64,000 nt of DNA, taken from NCBI GenBank assembly GCA_964432565.1, contig CAYSOA010000001.1:1-64000 (forward strand), in the 5' to 3' direction. The notes under the pieces were generated by a model. That model was not told the origin of the DNA. It saw nothing but the letters and a program-made list of their open reading frames with translations, and made no database searches. Position 1 is the stretch's first letter. Each line of letters opens with the position of its first letter. Positions 10,401 through 18,192 of this stretch are shown here, in pieces. The position numbers and the translations under genes were made by a program. This DNA is from CAIOHW01 sp964432565. GTDB lineage: Bacteria; Bdellovibrionota; UBA1018.

Positions 10401-10583
10401 TTGGGCATTCATGCCGCATGCATGGGGGGCAGCTGGCAGGCGCTGGTCTTCGGACTTCTGGGAGTTCGCATCGAGGAATCTGGTCCGGCACTGACTTCCG
10501 TTCAGGCCCTTCCTGTCGAGTGGGGCAAGGTTCGGCTCCGTCTGATGTTTCGCGGCGAAGAGCACCTTTTGGAGGCAGCATGA
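7464..10583 (+). CDS. HAD phosphatase-like domain fused to GH65 disaccharide phosphorylase
   Basis: A 1039-residue two-enzyme fusion. Residues about 15-300 form a HAD domain of the sucrose- or trehalose-phosphate phosphatase type: nucleophile motif FDWDGT (D22, D24) and the late acidic motif AGDEWGSPGDVSGSD. Residues about 310-1039 are a glycoside hydrolase family 65 protein (trehalose, kojibiose or maltose phosphorylase group), with the catalytic acid E792 in VVGPDEYHFDVND and the (alpha/alpha)6 barrel around it. GH65 phosphorylases split alpha-glucosides with phosphate to give beta-glucose 1-phosphate. A known relative in layout is mycobacterial OtsB1, which also joins HAD and GH65 parts. 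Its stop overlaps the next start (ATGA), so the two genes are probably translationally coupled. Exact substrate unknown. Confidence 0.9.
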   Translation: MSHSLPQWPASLDRSFEALVFDWDGTAVDGRAEEARDLADRVDLLLGRGVWILVVTGTHLGHLERQLLGGLKAPDRRLLFLGTNRGSEIHGFPDGATLERLAFRRASLEEEKALDSSILALQKLFWKEFHLSSEVVYDRMNRRKLDLIPTPEWQDPPKSKVSQLLGAIEARLGRHEGRSALAWMVDAAVRIARERGLSSPRVTTDLKHIELGLTDKSDSVRWFFEHVLQPQSISPEQVVLAGDEWGSPGDVSGSDRRMVIPELEGCPQLSVGIEPAGVPAGVVHAPGGARSFLDFLDLQLACHQWGLSSDPAWCVEQARFDPSREREMETLFAIGNGRIGVRAALEVGIPSSDSGFFVAGVYDAKSPVMPYLEREFMTGGRRGHLDAELVSFPFPFRVDARIAGERVRLREESAPQVRRRLDLSLGVLHVEQSLSVAGFRFELESRRLASLESPDCLLHEVEFRFHEGAARIEVEVGVDFEEFHFRHPHLVVVHPKGEEPWSGRAPPGLSELMEFETRHSRVRVGLASRMEVDGRDISGKGWSQVVSSGRVVRIRRVIWIRRALNQEKDLREILLQQAGKWSFQDFHRRLAGDRRHWRAYWQRSDLQFSKDAGMTESHRFSAYHLRIAAPSDEGHSVPARGLIGRGYEGHIFWDAEIFVMPFYSLRFPEFARRLIGYRYATLDAARRRAKSMGCRGASFAWESTVSGDDVTPEQLVLRSTGETIPIHTGRQQIHITADIAHALWQYWRFTGDSELIRQEGAEILLETARFWVTRSIRDRGSFHIRQVVGPDEYHFDVNDNAYTNWMARFNVQHALAVRDWLLEVDPRRLSLLMHTIGMNRSEWADLEAFVREIYLPVSGADGVIEQFEGFFDLEALRLDPKDRIKAPVGRLLDWKHVNRLRICKQADVLMLPFLFPDRFTPEQIRANYRYYEPITDHGSSLSLPVHAMVAALCGEKEDAVAYHQKAVELDLFNLMGNTALGIHAACMGGSWQALVFGLLGVRIEESGPALTSVQALPVEWGKVRLRLMFRGEEHLLEAA

Positions 10584-11455
10584 TGAGTGAGAGGCTGGAT
10601 CGCATTCTGGTTCTGGTTCGTGACCCGGCGGATCTCAATGGTCCGCTTGAGGCTGCAGCGTGGATCGCCAGAACATCGGGAGCCTCGATTCTCGCACTCG
10701 TAGATCCCAGTATCTCGAGTGATGAGGACGAGATTCGAAAATGGGTATCGCGGCACGCCGTTCCCGGGTTTGCGATGGAGCTCAGGCCTCTTCAGGAGGG
10801 CCTTCTCGAGGAATGTCGGAAGCACTCCGAGGCAGCTCAAAGAGTTCTTTTTCTTGCCGGAGGGCCGGACAGAGTGGACGCACGCGAAGTGCTCGATGAC
10901 CAGACCATTCGATTGATCGAGGGCCTGTGCCGGCCGCTGCTCCTATTCCACCAGAATCAACGGGGTCGTACGCCCTGGGAGTGCATTGTGGTTCCCATGA
11001 GTGGAGAGATCCGCGGAAATCGGGCCCTCGCGTTTTCTATCGAGCTTGCAAATCAGTTGGGAATCTTTGTCGATATCGTACACGTGATCGACCCTCGTGA
11101 AACTACGGGCCCGGGATACCAGCTGGTGGCGAGGTATGGCGACGCCGCCCACCATGAGCTCGAGGCCATGATCGACGAGTTCATCACCGAGGCATGTCCC
11201 TTCGCCTCGCCGACCGAAAAGAGAGTCATTCGCAACTTTCATGTGCTCCGGGGAGAGGCGACGTCGGAGCTGCTGGACCGGCTTTCAGCTTTGAAAGCGG
11301 GTGTTGTGGCCGTGGAGTGGAAGGGAAACTTCATGACCGGCCACGCCGAGACGCTCAAACGCATTCTGGGCAGCCTCGGGGGAGCGGTACTGCTGGTGCG
11401 GCAGGCCGGGCAGGATGAGGCCGCTCTAAGAGCGGGTCATCGACTGGCGGGATAA
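10580..11455 (+). CDS. Universal stress protein family protein
   Basis: A 291-residue cytoplasmic protein with Usp-like alpha/beta architecture in both halves. The second half is clearer: a strand ECIVVPMSG, the pattern RALAFSIELANQLG, and a final segment resembling the nucleotide-binding G-x9-G region of UspA proteins (RILGSLGGAVLLVRQ). The start at 10580 gives an ATGA overlap with the GH65 gene and has GGAGG five bases upstream; this position is much better supported than an upstream start inside GH65. Coupling to a sugar phosphorylase suggests a stress or starvation role in storage-sugar use (inference). Confidence 0.85.
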   Translation: MMSERLDRILVLVRDPADLNGPLEAAAWIARTSGASILALVDPSISSDEDEIRKWVSRHAVPGFAMELRPLQEGLLEECRKHSEAAQRVLFLAGGPDRVDAREVLDDQTIRLIEGLCRPLLLFHQNQRGRTPWECIVVPMSGEIRGNRALAFSIELANQLGIFVDIVHVIDPRETTGPGYQLVARYGDAAHHELEAMIDEFITEACPFASPTEKRVIRNFHVLRGEATSELLDRLSALKAGVVAVEWKGNFMTGHAETLKRILGSLGGAVLLVRQAGQDEAALRAGHRLAG

Positions 11456-11464
11456 GGTTGCTCT

Positions 11465-11983
11465 TCAGCCGCTGCCTGCTTCGGAGTCGGCTGTGGGTGA
11501 GGCGGCGATCTCGATATGAAAGCGTCCCGATTCGCATTCAAAGGGAATGACGACCGTTGGTGATCGGGCCATGTGCCTGACGCTCAGGTTTGCTCCGGCG
11601 ATGATGGTGGGAATGGCCTTTTCGAGTGCATACCCCTGTTCGTTGAGGATGACCTTGGCATGTCCGAACGTCATGTTGAGCAGCTCGGACGCCCCATCAT
11701 GAATCTCATCGGTCATCTCGGTGTAGGTTTCTCCGAGCATTCGACTCATCAGCAAAAGATAGAACGATTGTGGAAAGCAGAGTGCCGCAGAGCCGAAGAA
11801 GTGCGGACTATTCAGTGCGATGACTGCCGCGATATCGGTCGGATCCATGGGCTTCAACCCCTTGGTGAAGGGGGCTCCAGCAGTGGCAGGAAGTTGACAC
11901 TGGATTTCCAGGGTTCTTAGTGCGGCGTCAACAAATGGTCGGATGAAATTCGAGTCGAGGGTGACAGCATCAGAGGGCGACAT
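11465..11983 (-). CDS. cheX: CheX-type chemotaxis phosphatase
   Basis: A 172-residue single-domain protein of the CheC/CheX/FliY group, which dephosphorylates CheY-P or other phosphorylated receiver domains. The catalytic signature E-x2-N-x22-P is complete: E100, N103 and P125 within EIHDGASELLNMTFGHAK. Only one such motif is present, as in CheX. No chemotaxis genes surround it. It is convergent with the Usp gene (9 bp apart) and divergent from the TolC gene. The partner receiver protein must be encoded elsewhere. Confidence 0.88.
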   Translation of the reverse strand: MSPSDAVTLDSNFIRPFVDAALRTLEIQCQLPATAGAPFTKGLKPMDPTDIAAVIALNSPHFFGSAALCFPQSFYLLLMSRMLGETYTEMTDEIHDGASELLNMTFGHAKVILNEQGYALEKAIPTIIAGANLSVRHMARSPTVVIPFECESGRFHIEIAASPTADSEAGSG

Positions 11984-12060
11984 GGTGAAAGTATCGGCGA
12001 GTGGTTCGGTCCTGTGAAGAGTCCTGACGAAATCTTCATCACTTTAGTAGAGTGGAGATC

Positions 12061-13584
12061 ATGCGCATGATCGGACCCGCCCTGCTTCTTTGGTTGATCT
12101 CAATCGTGGACCCCGCGCAAGGTGCGCTGCCTCCAGAGGCGCAGAAACTGCTCGATGAAGTTCCGGGAAGGCGCCTTTCTCTTTCGTTCGTCGTATCGAG
12201 GGCCGCTCAGAGCTCCGACAGCTTCCAGGCCGCCGCAGCTGATCTGCTCACGGCTCCGACGGCAAGCCTTCAGGCCGAGTCGCTGCTGGCCTGGCGCCCC
12301 TTCTTGAGGGTGCAGCGACTGGATGACCGACGTGAGCCGACCAACCCGTTCAGCCCGGGAAGAATTCAGAATGCTCAACTCTCACTGGGAGTTTCGACGG
12401 CTTTTCAAACTGGAACCCAGTTTCAGTTCGAAGTCAGTCATGGCTCCTTTGGCCTGCTTTTTCCCAATCCATCCGTGGGGTCGATCGATTACTTCGAGAC
12501 CCGAACCTCGCTGACACTCAGTCAGAAGCTCTGGAATGATGCCTTCGGTGTCGCGACTCGGGCGGCTCTGGAGTCGGCCGAAAAGGTATCGCGGGCCTCG
12601 GACCTGCGCGCACGAATGCTGATCGAAGATTGGGCCGTGGGAATCATTCGTCTCTATTACGGAGCGTGGCTTTCCCAGTCTCAGGGTCGGGCCGCCCGGT
12701 CGGCCCTGGAACGCAAGCGTCGGCTTCAGTCGGCCATGGATATTCTGGTGCGACGAGGAACGGCAGAGGCGCCTGATCGCTACCAGGTTGAGGCGGCACT
12801 GGCGGCCTCCGAGGTACAGTGGGAGCAGGCCCGCACTTCTCTTCAGGATCAGTGGCGTCAGCTCGTCGTTGCATTGAAGCTTCCTGCGGCGCTTTCTGAG
12901 CTGGATGCGTTTGAGATTCCGGTCGATCTGGATCAGCCACTGGATGAAGCTCGCCGGCTTTGCGGAAACGAAGCCTCACCCAGCGTAGCGCCCGAGTCCA
13001 AGGCGTTGCGGCAGGCGCGGCTCGCCTCCGAGGCTGCCGATCTCGATTTGCAGCGCGCGCGCTCGCGAATGAAGCCCGATGTCGATCTCAATCTGAGTGT
13101 CTTTAGCAATGGCATTGATACCCAGGGAGGAAATGCCCTGTCGGAGGGTAGTCGCTGGGTCCACCCCGGGTATCTGGCCGGAGTTTCGCTCAGCATGCCC
13201 ATTGGGTTTCAGGCCGAAAAGGCACAGGCCCTTCAGGCGATCGCCCAGCTGCAGCGAGCCGAGGCCTTCGGGCGTCAGGAGCTCGATCGAGCCCGTACCG
13301 ACTGGATCCAGTACTGTGTCGATCTCCATCGCATGGATCGGGCTGCTGAGTCCTGGCAGCGAGCCTTTTCGGCACAGGAACGACGGGCTGAAGCCGAAGA
13401 GAAACGATTCAAGATCGGTCGAAGCGGGATTTTTCAAGTCATTCAGGCGGGTGATGATGCCACGCAGGCCAGGCTTGCCTGGGACTCGCTCGAGGTGGAG
13501 CGCCGGATCAATGCCTGGATGATTCTGAGACAGTCCGAGAAAATGACGAAGGCCCTGGGTCTTCCAGAAGGCGGGGTGTTCTGA
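12061..13584 (+). CDS. TolC-family outer membrane efflux protein
   Basis: About 507 residues with an N-terminal signal peptide (MRMIGPALLLWLISIVDPAQG) and the two-repeat TolC layout: long helical stretches rich in Ala, Arg and Glu flanking short beta strands. The final repeat contains the usual ExxRFKIGRSGIF segment found in many TolC proteins. It forms the outer membrane exit duct for the RND pump encoded next; its stop overlaps the pump start. The ATG at 12061 fits the signal peptide; a GTG at 12052 and an ATG at 12067 are alternatives. No membrane fusion protein gene lies in the pair. Confidence 0.92.
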   Translation: MRMIGPALLLWLISIVDPAQGALPPEAQKLLDEVPGRRLSLSFVVSRAAQSSDSFQAAAADLLTAPTASLQAESLLAWRPFLRVQRLDDRREPTNPFSPGRIQNAQLSLGVSTAFQTGTQFQFEVSHGSFGLLFPNPSVGSIDYFETRTSLTLSQKLWNDAFGVATRAALESAEKVSRASDLRARMLIEDWAVGIIRLYYGAWLSQSQGRAARSALERKRRLQSAMDILVRRGTAEAPDRYQVEAALAASEVQWEQARTSLQDQWRQLVVALKLPAALSELDAFEIPVDLDQPLDEARRLCGNEASPSVAPESKALRQARLASEAADLDLQRARSRMKPDVDLNLSVFSNGIDTQGGNALSEGSRWVHPGYLAGVSLSMPIGFQAEKAQALQAIAQLQRAEAFGRQELDRARTDWIQYCVDLHRMDRAAESWQRAFSAQERRAEAEEKRFKIGRSGIFQVIQAGDDATQARLAWDSLEVERRINAWMILRQSEKMTKALGLPEGGVF

Positions 13585-16500
13585 TGCGAAGCCTGATTGA
13601 GTTCTTCGTTCGAAGAAAGCTGTTCGGAAATTTGTTGACCCTCGCCGTGATTCTTCTGGGGGTACTCTCGCTTCTTTCGATCCGGCGCGAGGTCTTTCCC
13701 AATGTATCGTTTGACGTGATCGTGGTCGGTACCGTCTTCCCCGGTGCCTCTCCCGAAGAGAGCGAGAAGCTGATCACCAATCCGATCGAGCAGGACCTGA
13801 AGGAGGTCGATGGGATCAAGAAGATGCTTTCGGTCTCGACTGAAAGTCGAAGTGAGATCACCCTGTTCCTCGATCCCGATCAGACGACCGAGGAGAAGGC
13901 CAAAGGGGACATCCAGGACGTCGTCGACCAGTTTACACTTCCACTGGGCGCAGAGAAGCCCAAGGTAACCGCCATTGACAGCAAGCTGACTCCGATCGTC
14001 GAGCTGACGGTATCGGGTGACCTTCCCGAGCTTGAGCTTCGGGCGATTGCCCGGACGCTCGAGGATGAAATTGAGCGCCTTCCCGACGTCGCTCGCGTCG
14101 TTCCCAGTGGAATGCGCGATCTCGAGATTCGCGTCGAAGCGGATCCACGAAAGCTGGCTTTCTATCGCATTTCTCTCGACGAGGTGATTCGCGCCCTTCA
14201 GGCCCAGAATGTTTCGATTCCTGCCGGATCCATCGAGCCCAGAAAGACCACCAGCGCCGTTTCGATTCGTGATCGTGAGAAGATTGTCAGAACGATCGGT
14301 GATTTTAGAACCCCCGAAGAGGTGGGACGCACCGTCGTGCGGGCAAACGAGCTCGGCGAGCCGATTCGCGTTCGTGATCTCGCCGTGGTGCGGCGGGCCC
14401 TGGCCAAGCCCAAAATTCTGACCCGGGCCATGGGGTCTCCGTCCATCTCGCTCACCGTGCTCAAGAAGGAGCGGGGCGATGCGATCACGGTGGTCGAGTC
14501 TCTCAAGAAGAGGGTAGAGCAGCTACGGCCATCGATTGATCCCAGGGTGGATCTGCATTACGTCAATGACCTGTCCAAGTTCGTCTCGAGACGAATCAGC
14601 GTGCTCTCGAGCAATCTTTTCTTCGGTCTCTTTCTCGTTGTGGTCGTTTTGGCCATTATCCTTCGCTTCGAAGTGGCCATCATCGTCTCGATCGGAATTC
14701 CCTTTGCTTTTCTCGGAGCGATGGCGATTTTCTATAATGCCGGATTTTCGCTCAATCTGATCTCGCTGATGGGCTTCATCATCGTTTCGGGAATGCTGGT
14801 CGATGACGCCATTGTGGTCACGGATAACGTCGTTCGAAAAATGGAGGAGGGCCAGGAGCCAGAGACAGCCGCCATCGAGGGTGCGGTTCAGATCTGGCCC
14901 GCGGTGACCGCCTCGGTGCTCACCACCATCTCAGCGTTTGCTCCGATGCTCTTTATGTCGGGGATCTTCGGAAAGTTCATTCGCGAGATTCCTTCCGGCG
15001 TGATCATCGCCCTGGCCATCAGTCTGGTCGAGGCGTTCTTCATCCTGCCCGGACACATCGCTCATTACGTCAAGGTTCGAACCGTGACTCCTGCACGAAA
15101 GACCTCGCGAGGCCTCCGCCGGCAGGCCGAGCGGCTATCGAGTGTGTGGGATCAGAAGGTGGTGCCGGCCTATTCGCGCCTGATCGGCTGGGTGCTGATT
15201 CACCGCTATAAGACGGCGCTCTCTGCGGTTTTGTTGCTGGTCCTGTCTCTTGGTCTTGCCGTCAAGGTCATGCGCTTCCAGCTTTTTCCTCCCGATGGAA
15301 TTGAGATCTTCTTTATTCGTGTCGACGCTCCGACTGGCTCGTCCCTGACACAAACCGAGGAGGCGATTCGACCCGTTGAGCAACTGGTCGCCGCGCTGCC
15401 CCGCGAGGAGCTCGACAGCTTTGTCAGCAAGGTGGGTGTTCAGCAGCAGGACCCCAACGATCCGTCGACTCGAGTGGGCAGCGAATATGCACAGGTGGCC
15501 GTTTTCCTGACGCCAGAGTCGAAGCGAACCAGAACGGCCCAGGAGATCATGAATGACCTTCGGAACCGAATCGGTCTACCGTCCGGACTGAAGAAGGTGG
15601 CATACCAGCGCGCACAGGGAGGGCCTCCGGTCGGAAAGCCTGTGAGCCTGAGTGTTCGCGCGCGCGAGTATGAGGTGATTCTTCCTGCGGTCGCCGAACT
15701 CAAGAAGCTGCTGGAGACGATCCCCGGAACGCTCGATATCGAGGACTCCTACACGACAGGAAAGGAAGAGATCGTCGTTCGGGTGCAGGAGTCTGAGGCG
15801 GCTGCGGCCGGCCTCGGGGTGGCGTCGATCGGGCAGACGGTTCGAGCGGCATTTGACGGAATCGTTGCCACGACCATTCCCGGACTCGACGAAGAGGTGG
15901 ACGTGCGGGTGTCGCTGAACGAGGAGGCGAGGAAAAACGAAGAGACCCTGGGGGACATTCTCATCCCCAATGCCCGCGGAAATCTGATCCCGCTTTCGGG
16001 GGTGTCGAAAACCGAGCGGCGCAAGGGCATCTCTCTTTACGAACATGAGGCTCAGGAACGCCAGGTTCGAGTCACCGCGGATATCGATCCGGCCACCACC
16101 AGCTCGGTGGCCGTGAACGGACAATTGCGGGAGCTGCTGCCCGAGTTTAGTGCCCGGTTTCCGAAGGTCAGTGTTCAGTTTGGCGGCGAAGATGAAGACA
16201 CGCAGGAGAGCTTTCAATCGCTGGGCCGAGCTTTCGGCGTCGCGTTTTTGGGGATCTTTTTGATCCTGGTCTTTACCTTCGGAAAGTTGCTGCAGCCCAT
16301 GCTGGTGTTGCTCACCATTCCGCTCGGTGCGATTTCGGTCATTCTGACTTTTTTTGTCCACGGAAAGCCGCTCAGTTTCTTCGCGATGCTCGGCGTGATT
16401 GCCCTCGCAGGGGTCATCGTCAACAACGCCATCGTCATGATCGACTTCGTGAACCAGCTTCGCGAGCAGGGAATCGACAAGCGCAACAGTATTCTTCAGG

Positions 16501-16754
16501 CGGCACGCATGCGTATTCGTCCGATGTTCCTGACCACCGCCACGACCGTCGCCGGCCTTCTTCCGACGGCTTACGGCATCGGGGGTCTTGACCCGTTCGT
16601 GGTTCCGATTGCCCTTGCTCTGGGATGGGGCCTGGCCATTGGGGCGACTCTCACGGCCATCATCTTTCCGGCGGCCGTGGCGATCCTTGACGACGTCGAG
16701 TCAGGCTGGGCACGTTTCCAGTCCTGGGTGTCTGCGCGGTGGGCTGGTGGATAG
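13584..16754 (+). CDS. RND-family efflux pump, inner membrane permease
   Basis: A 1056-residue AcrB-type resistance-nodulation-division transporter that uses the proton gradient to drive export. It shows the first membrane segment after RSLIEFFVRRKLFG, a large periplasmic loop starting with the pattern FPNVSFDVIVV, and the membrane motif GMLVDDAIVV whose Asp pair is the proton relay. The second half repeats the fold (AGVIVNNAIVMIDFVNQLRE). It is translationally coupled to the upstream TolC gene (TGATG overlap). A periplasmic adaptor is needed by nearly all such pumps but is not encoded beside it. Substrate cannot be predicted. Confidence 0.95.
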   Translation: MRSLIEFFVRRKLFGNLLTLAVILLGVLSLLSIRREVFPNVSFDVIVVGTVFPGASPEESEKLITNPIEQDLKEVDGIKKMLSVSTESRSEITLFLDPDQTTEEKAKGDIQDVVDQFTLPLGAEKPKVTAIDSKLTPIVELTVSGDLPELELRAIARTLEDEIERLPDVARVVPSGMRDLEIRVEADPRKLAFYRISLDEVIRALQAQNVSIPAGSIEPRKTTSAVSIRDREKIVRTIGDFRTPEEVGRTVVRANELGEPIRVRDLAVVRRALAKPKILTRAMGSPSISLTVLKKERGDAITVVESLKKRVEQLRPSIDPRVDLHYVNDLSKFVSRRISVLSSNLFFGLFLVVVVLAIILRFEVAIIVSIGIPFAFLGAMAIFYNAGFSLNLISLMGFIIVSGMLVDDAIVVTDNVVRKMEEGQEPETAAIEGAVQIWPAVTASVLTTISAFAPMLFMSGIFGKFIREIPSGVIIALAISLVEAFFILPGHIAHYVKVRTVTPARKTSRGLRRQAERLSSVWDQKVVPAYSRLIGWVLIHRYKTALSAVLLLVLSLGLAVKVMRFQLFPPDGIEIFFIRVDAPTGSSLTQTEEAIRPVEQLVAALPREELDSFVSKVGVQQQDPNDPSTRVGSEYAQVAVFLTPESKRTRTAQEIMNDLRNRIGLPSGLKKVAYQRAQGGPPVGKPVSLSVRAREYEVILPAVAELKKLLETIPGTLDIEDSYTTGKEEIVVRVQESEAAAAGLGVASIGQTVRAAFDGIVATTIPGLDEEVDVRVSLNEEARKNEETLGDILIPNARGNLIPLSGVSKTERRKGISLYEHEAQERQVRVTADIDPATTSSVAVNGQLRELLPEFSARFPKVSVQFGGEDEDTQESFQSLGRAFGVAFLGIFLILVFTFGKLLQPMLVLLTIPLGAISVILTFFVHGKPLSFFAMLGVIALAGVIVNNAIVMIDFVNQLREQGIDKRNSILQAARMRIRPMFLTTATTVAGLLPTAYGIGGLDPFVVPIALALGWGLAIGATLTAIIFPAAVAILDDVESGWARFQSWVSARWAGG

Positions 16755-16773
16755 GCTCATTCGGCAGGCTCCC

Positions 16774-16819
16774 GCCGATTGAGACATTAAATCGGCATAG
16801 AGTTGCCGATTGAGACAAT
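16774..16819. promoter_or_regulatory. Alternating 7-bp half-sites upstream of the DUF4143 ATPase gene
   Basis: GCCGATTGAGACA occurs at 16774-16786 and again at 16805-16817, 31 bp apart, which is about three helical turns. Between them lies AATCGGC at 16790-16796, the inverted form of the first seven bases. The half-site order is therefore forward, inverted, forward, at about 15-16 bp spacing, ending just upstream of the ATPase start. This is directly visible. A protein-binding operator is inference. Confidence 0.5.
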
Positions 16820-16837
16820 TTGGGCTACCCTGAGCTC

Positions 16838-17971
16838 ATGACGCACTACGAGCGCCGCCTGGATCTGAAAAAGCTCCTCGCTCGAAATTCACTCTTCCTC
16901 TTCGGTCCGCGCGGGGTCGGAAAGAGCTTCCTCATTCGTGAAACCCTGCCAGGAATCCAGAATTACAACCTTCTGGATGACGAGGTATTCGACAAACTCA
17001 TGCGTCGTCCCAAGGCCATTGAGGAGGAGCTCGCTCCGGGTACTCGGGTGATCGTGATCGACGAAATCCAAAAGCTTCCCAAGCTGCTGGATGAGGTGCA
17101 TCGACTGATCGAGGAGCGTGGCATTCGCTTTTTGCTGACCGGAAGTTCAGCTCGAAAGCTCAGGCGTGGGGGCGCGAACCTCCTGGCCGGGCGAGCGTGG
17201 GAGAGCCATCTCTATCCGCTGATTCGAAAGGAGATCGACGACTTCAGTCTTCAGCGCTACCTGAACGTCGGTGGTCTGCCTCGCGTTTATCTGTCTGATG
17301 AACCGCGCGAGGAGCTGAAGGCTTACGTCCGTACCTACCTGATGGAGGAGATCAAGGCTGAGGCGCTGGTTCGCTCCTATGAGCGGTTCGTCCGATTCTT
17401 TGAGGCCATCGCGCAGTCGAACGGAAAAGAGATCAACTACCAGAATCTCTCGAAGGATTCCGGAGTGCCCGCCCGCACGATTGAGGGATACATCGAGGTG
17501 CTTCGCGATACGCTGGTCGGTTTCGAACTCCTGCCATTCACGAAAACCGTCACCAGAAAAGCCGTCAGCCGTTCGAAGTTCTACCTATTTGACGTTGGCG
17601 TGGCGAATTACCTCAAGGGGCTGGAAAATGTCGTTCCTGCGAGCAGCGACTTCGGCGACTCCTTCGAGCACTTTCTCATTACCGAGGTGCGGGCCTACAA
17701 CTCCTACTCGAGACGCGACCTGAAGCTTCAGTACTGGCGCTCGAAGGAGCGCGAAGTCGACCTCGTTTACGGATCTTCTGCAATCGAGTTCAAGAGCGCC
17801 GAGCGCATCCGGGACGATGACTTCAAGGGGCTCAAGGCACTTCGGCAGGAGAAGCTTCTGAGGAATTATTTTCTGGTCAGTCGCAGCCGTGATGAGGGTT
17901 TAGCCGACCAGATTCGCTACCTGCACTACGAGACTTTTCTCGACGAGCTTTGGGCCGGAAAGATCGGTTAG
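16838..17971 (+). CDS. AAA_14/DUF4143-family ATPase
   Basis: A 377-residue member of the widespread archaeo-bacterial family with an AAA_14 ATPase domain and a C-terminal DUF4143 domain. Walker A is GPRGVGKS (residues 23-30), Walker B is VIVIDEIQKLP near 70-80. The C-terminal part contains the family pattern FEHFLITEV, then a region resembling a PD-(D/E)xK nuclease core (REVDLVYGSSAIEFKSAE). Its function is unknown; such genes are often spread by horizontal transfer and carry their own operators. It is monocistronic, with a phased repeat immediately upstream, and its stop overlaps the convergent rpmF gene by 4 bp. The ATG at 16838 is preferred over a TTG at 16820. Confidence 0.9.
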   Translation: MTHYERRLDLKKLLARNSLFLFGPRGVGKSFLIRETLPGIQNYNLLDDEVFDKLMRRPKAIEEELAPGTRVIVIDEIQKLPKLLDEVHRLIEERGIRFLLTGSSARKLRRGGANLLAGRAWESHLYPLIRKEIDDFSLQRYLNVGGLPRVYLSDEPREELKAYVRTYLMEEIKAEALVRSYERFVRFFEAIAQSNGKEINYQNLSKDSGVPARTIEGYIEVLRDTLVGFELLPFTKTVTRKAVSRSKFYLFDVGVANYLKGLENVVPASSDFGDSFEHFLITEVRAYNSYSRRDLKLQYWRSKEREVDLVYGSSAIEFKSAERIRDDDFKGLKALRQEKLLRNYFLVSRSRDEGLADQIRYLHYETFLDELWAGKIG

Positions 17972-18192
17972 GGCGATTCTGACTGCTGCGTACGTGCGAC
18001 AAGGCGCTGCGCCTTGTGCTTCTTCTTCTGCGCGACGTACTGATCGATCGTCTCGAGCGTCACGCGATGCGGACGGGTAGGCTCGTGGGTGATCGGCGAA
18101 ATCACGGTAGCGACCGGATCGGCGCGATAGACGGGCGAGTTTCGGCGCATGTTGCGACGGCTCTTAGAGATCTTTTTCTTGGGTGTTGCCAT
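17968..18192 (-). CDS. rpmF: Ribosomal protein L32, zinc-independent (Cys-less) form
   Basis: A 74-residue protein beginning MATPKKKISKSRRNMRR, the hallmark basic N terminus of bacterial L32. Canonical L32 continues with a zinc ribbon (CxxC, then HRVC and C). Here the matching places read SPIT and HRVT then I, so all four cysteines are lost, giving a C-minus L32 that needs no zinc. It is the last gene of the L31-L24-L28-COG0523-COG0523-L32 operon; its start lies inside the preceding gene (29-bp overlap). Expression during zinc shortage under Zur control is expected from known C-minus paralogues. The family call is firm, the regulation inferred. Confidence 0.88.
   Translation of the reverse strand: MATPKKKISKSRRNMRRNSPVYRADPVATVISPITHEPTRPHRVTLETIDQYVAQKKKHKAQRLVARTQQSESP

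Noticed and set aside
9171..10565. 464-codon open frame opposite the GH65 domain
   Set aside because: It lies wholly under a conserved catalytic domain, shows shadow-like composition and no ribosome site.
15576..16361. Open frame antisense to the RND permease
   Set aside because: Covered by conserved transporter sequence on the other strand; no motif.
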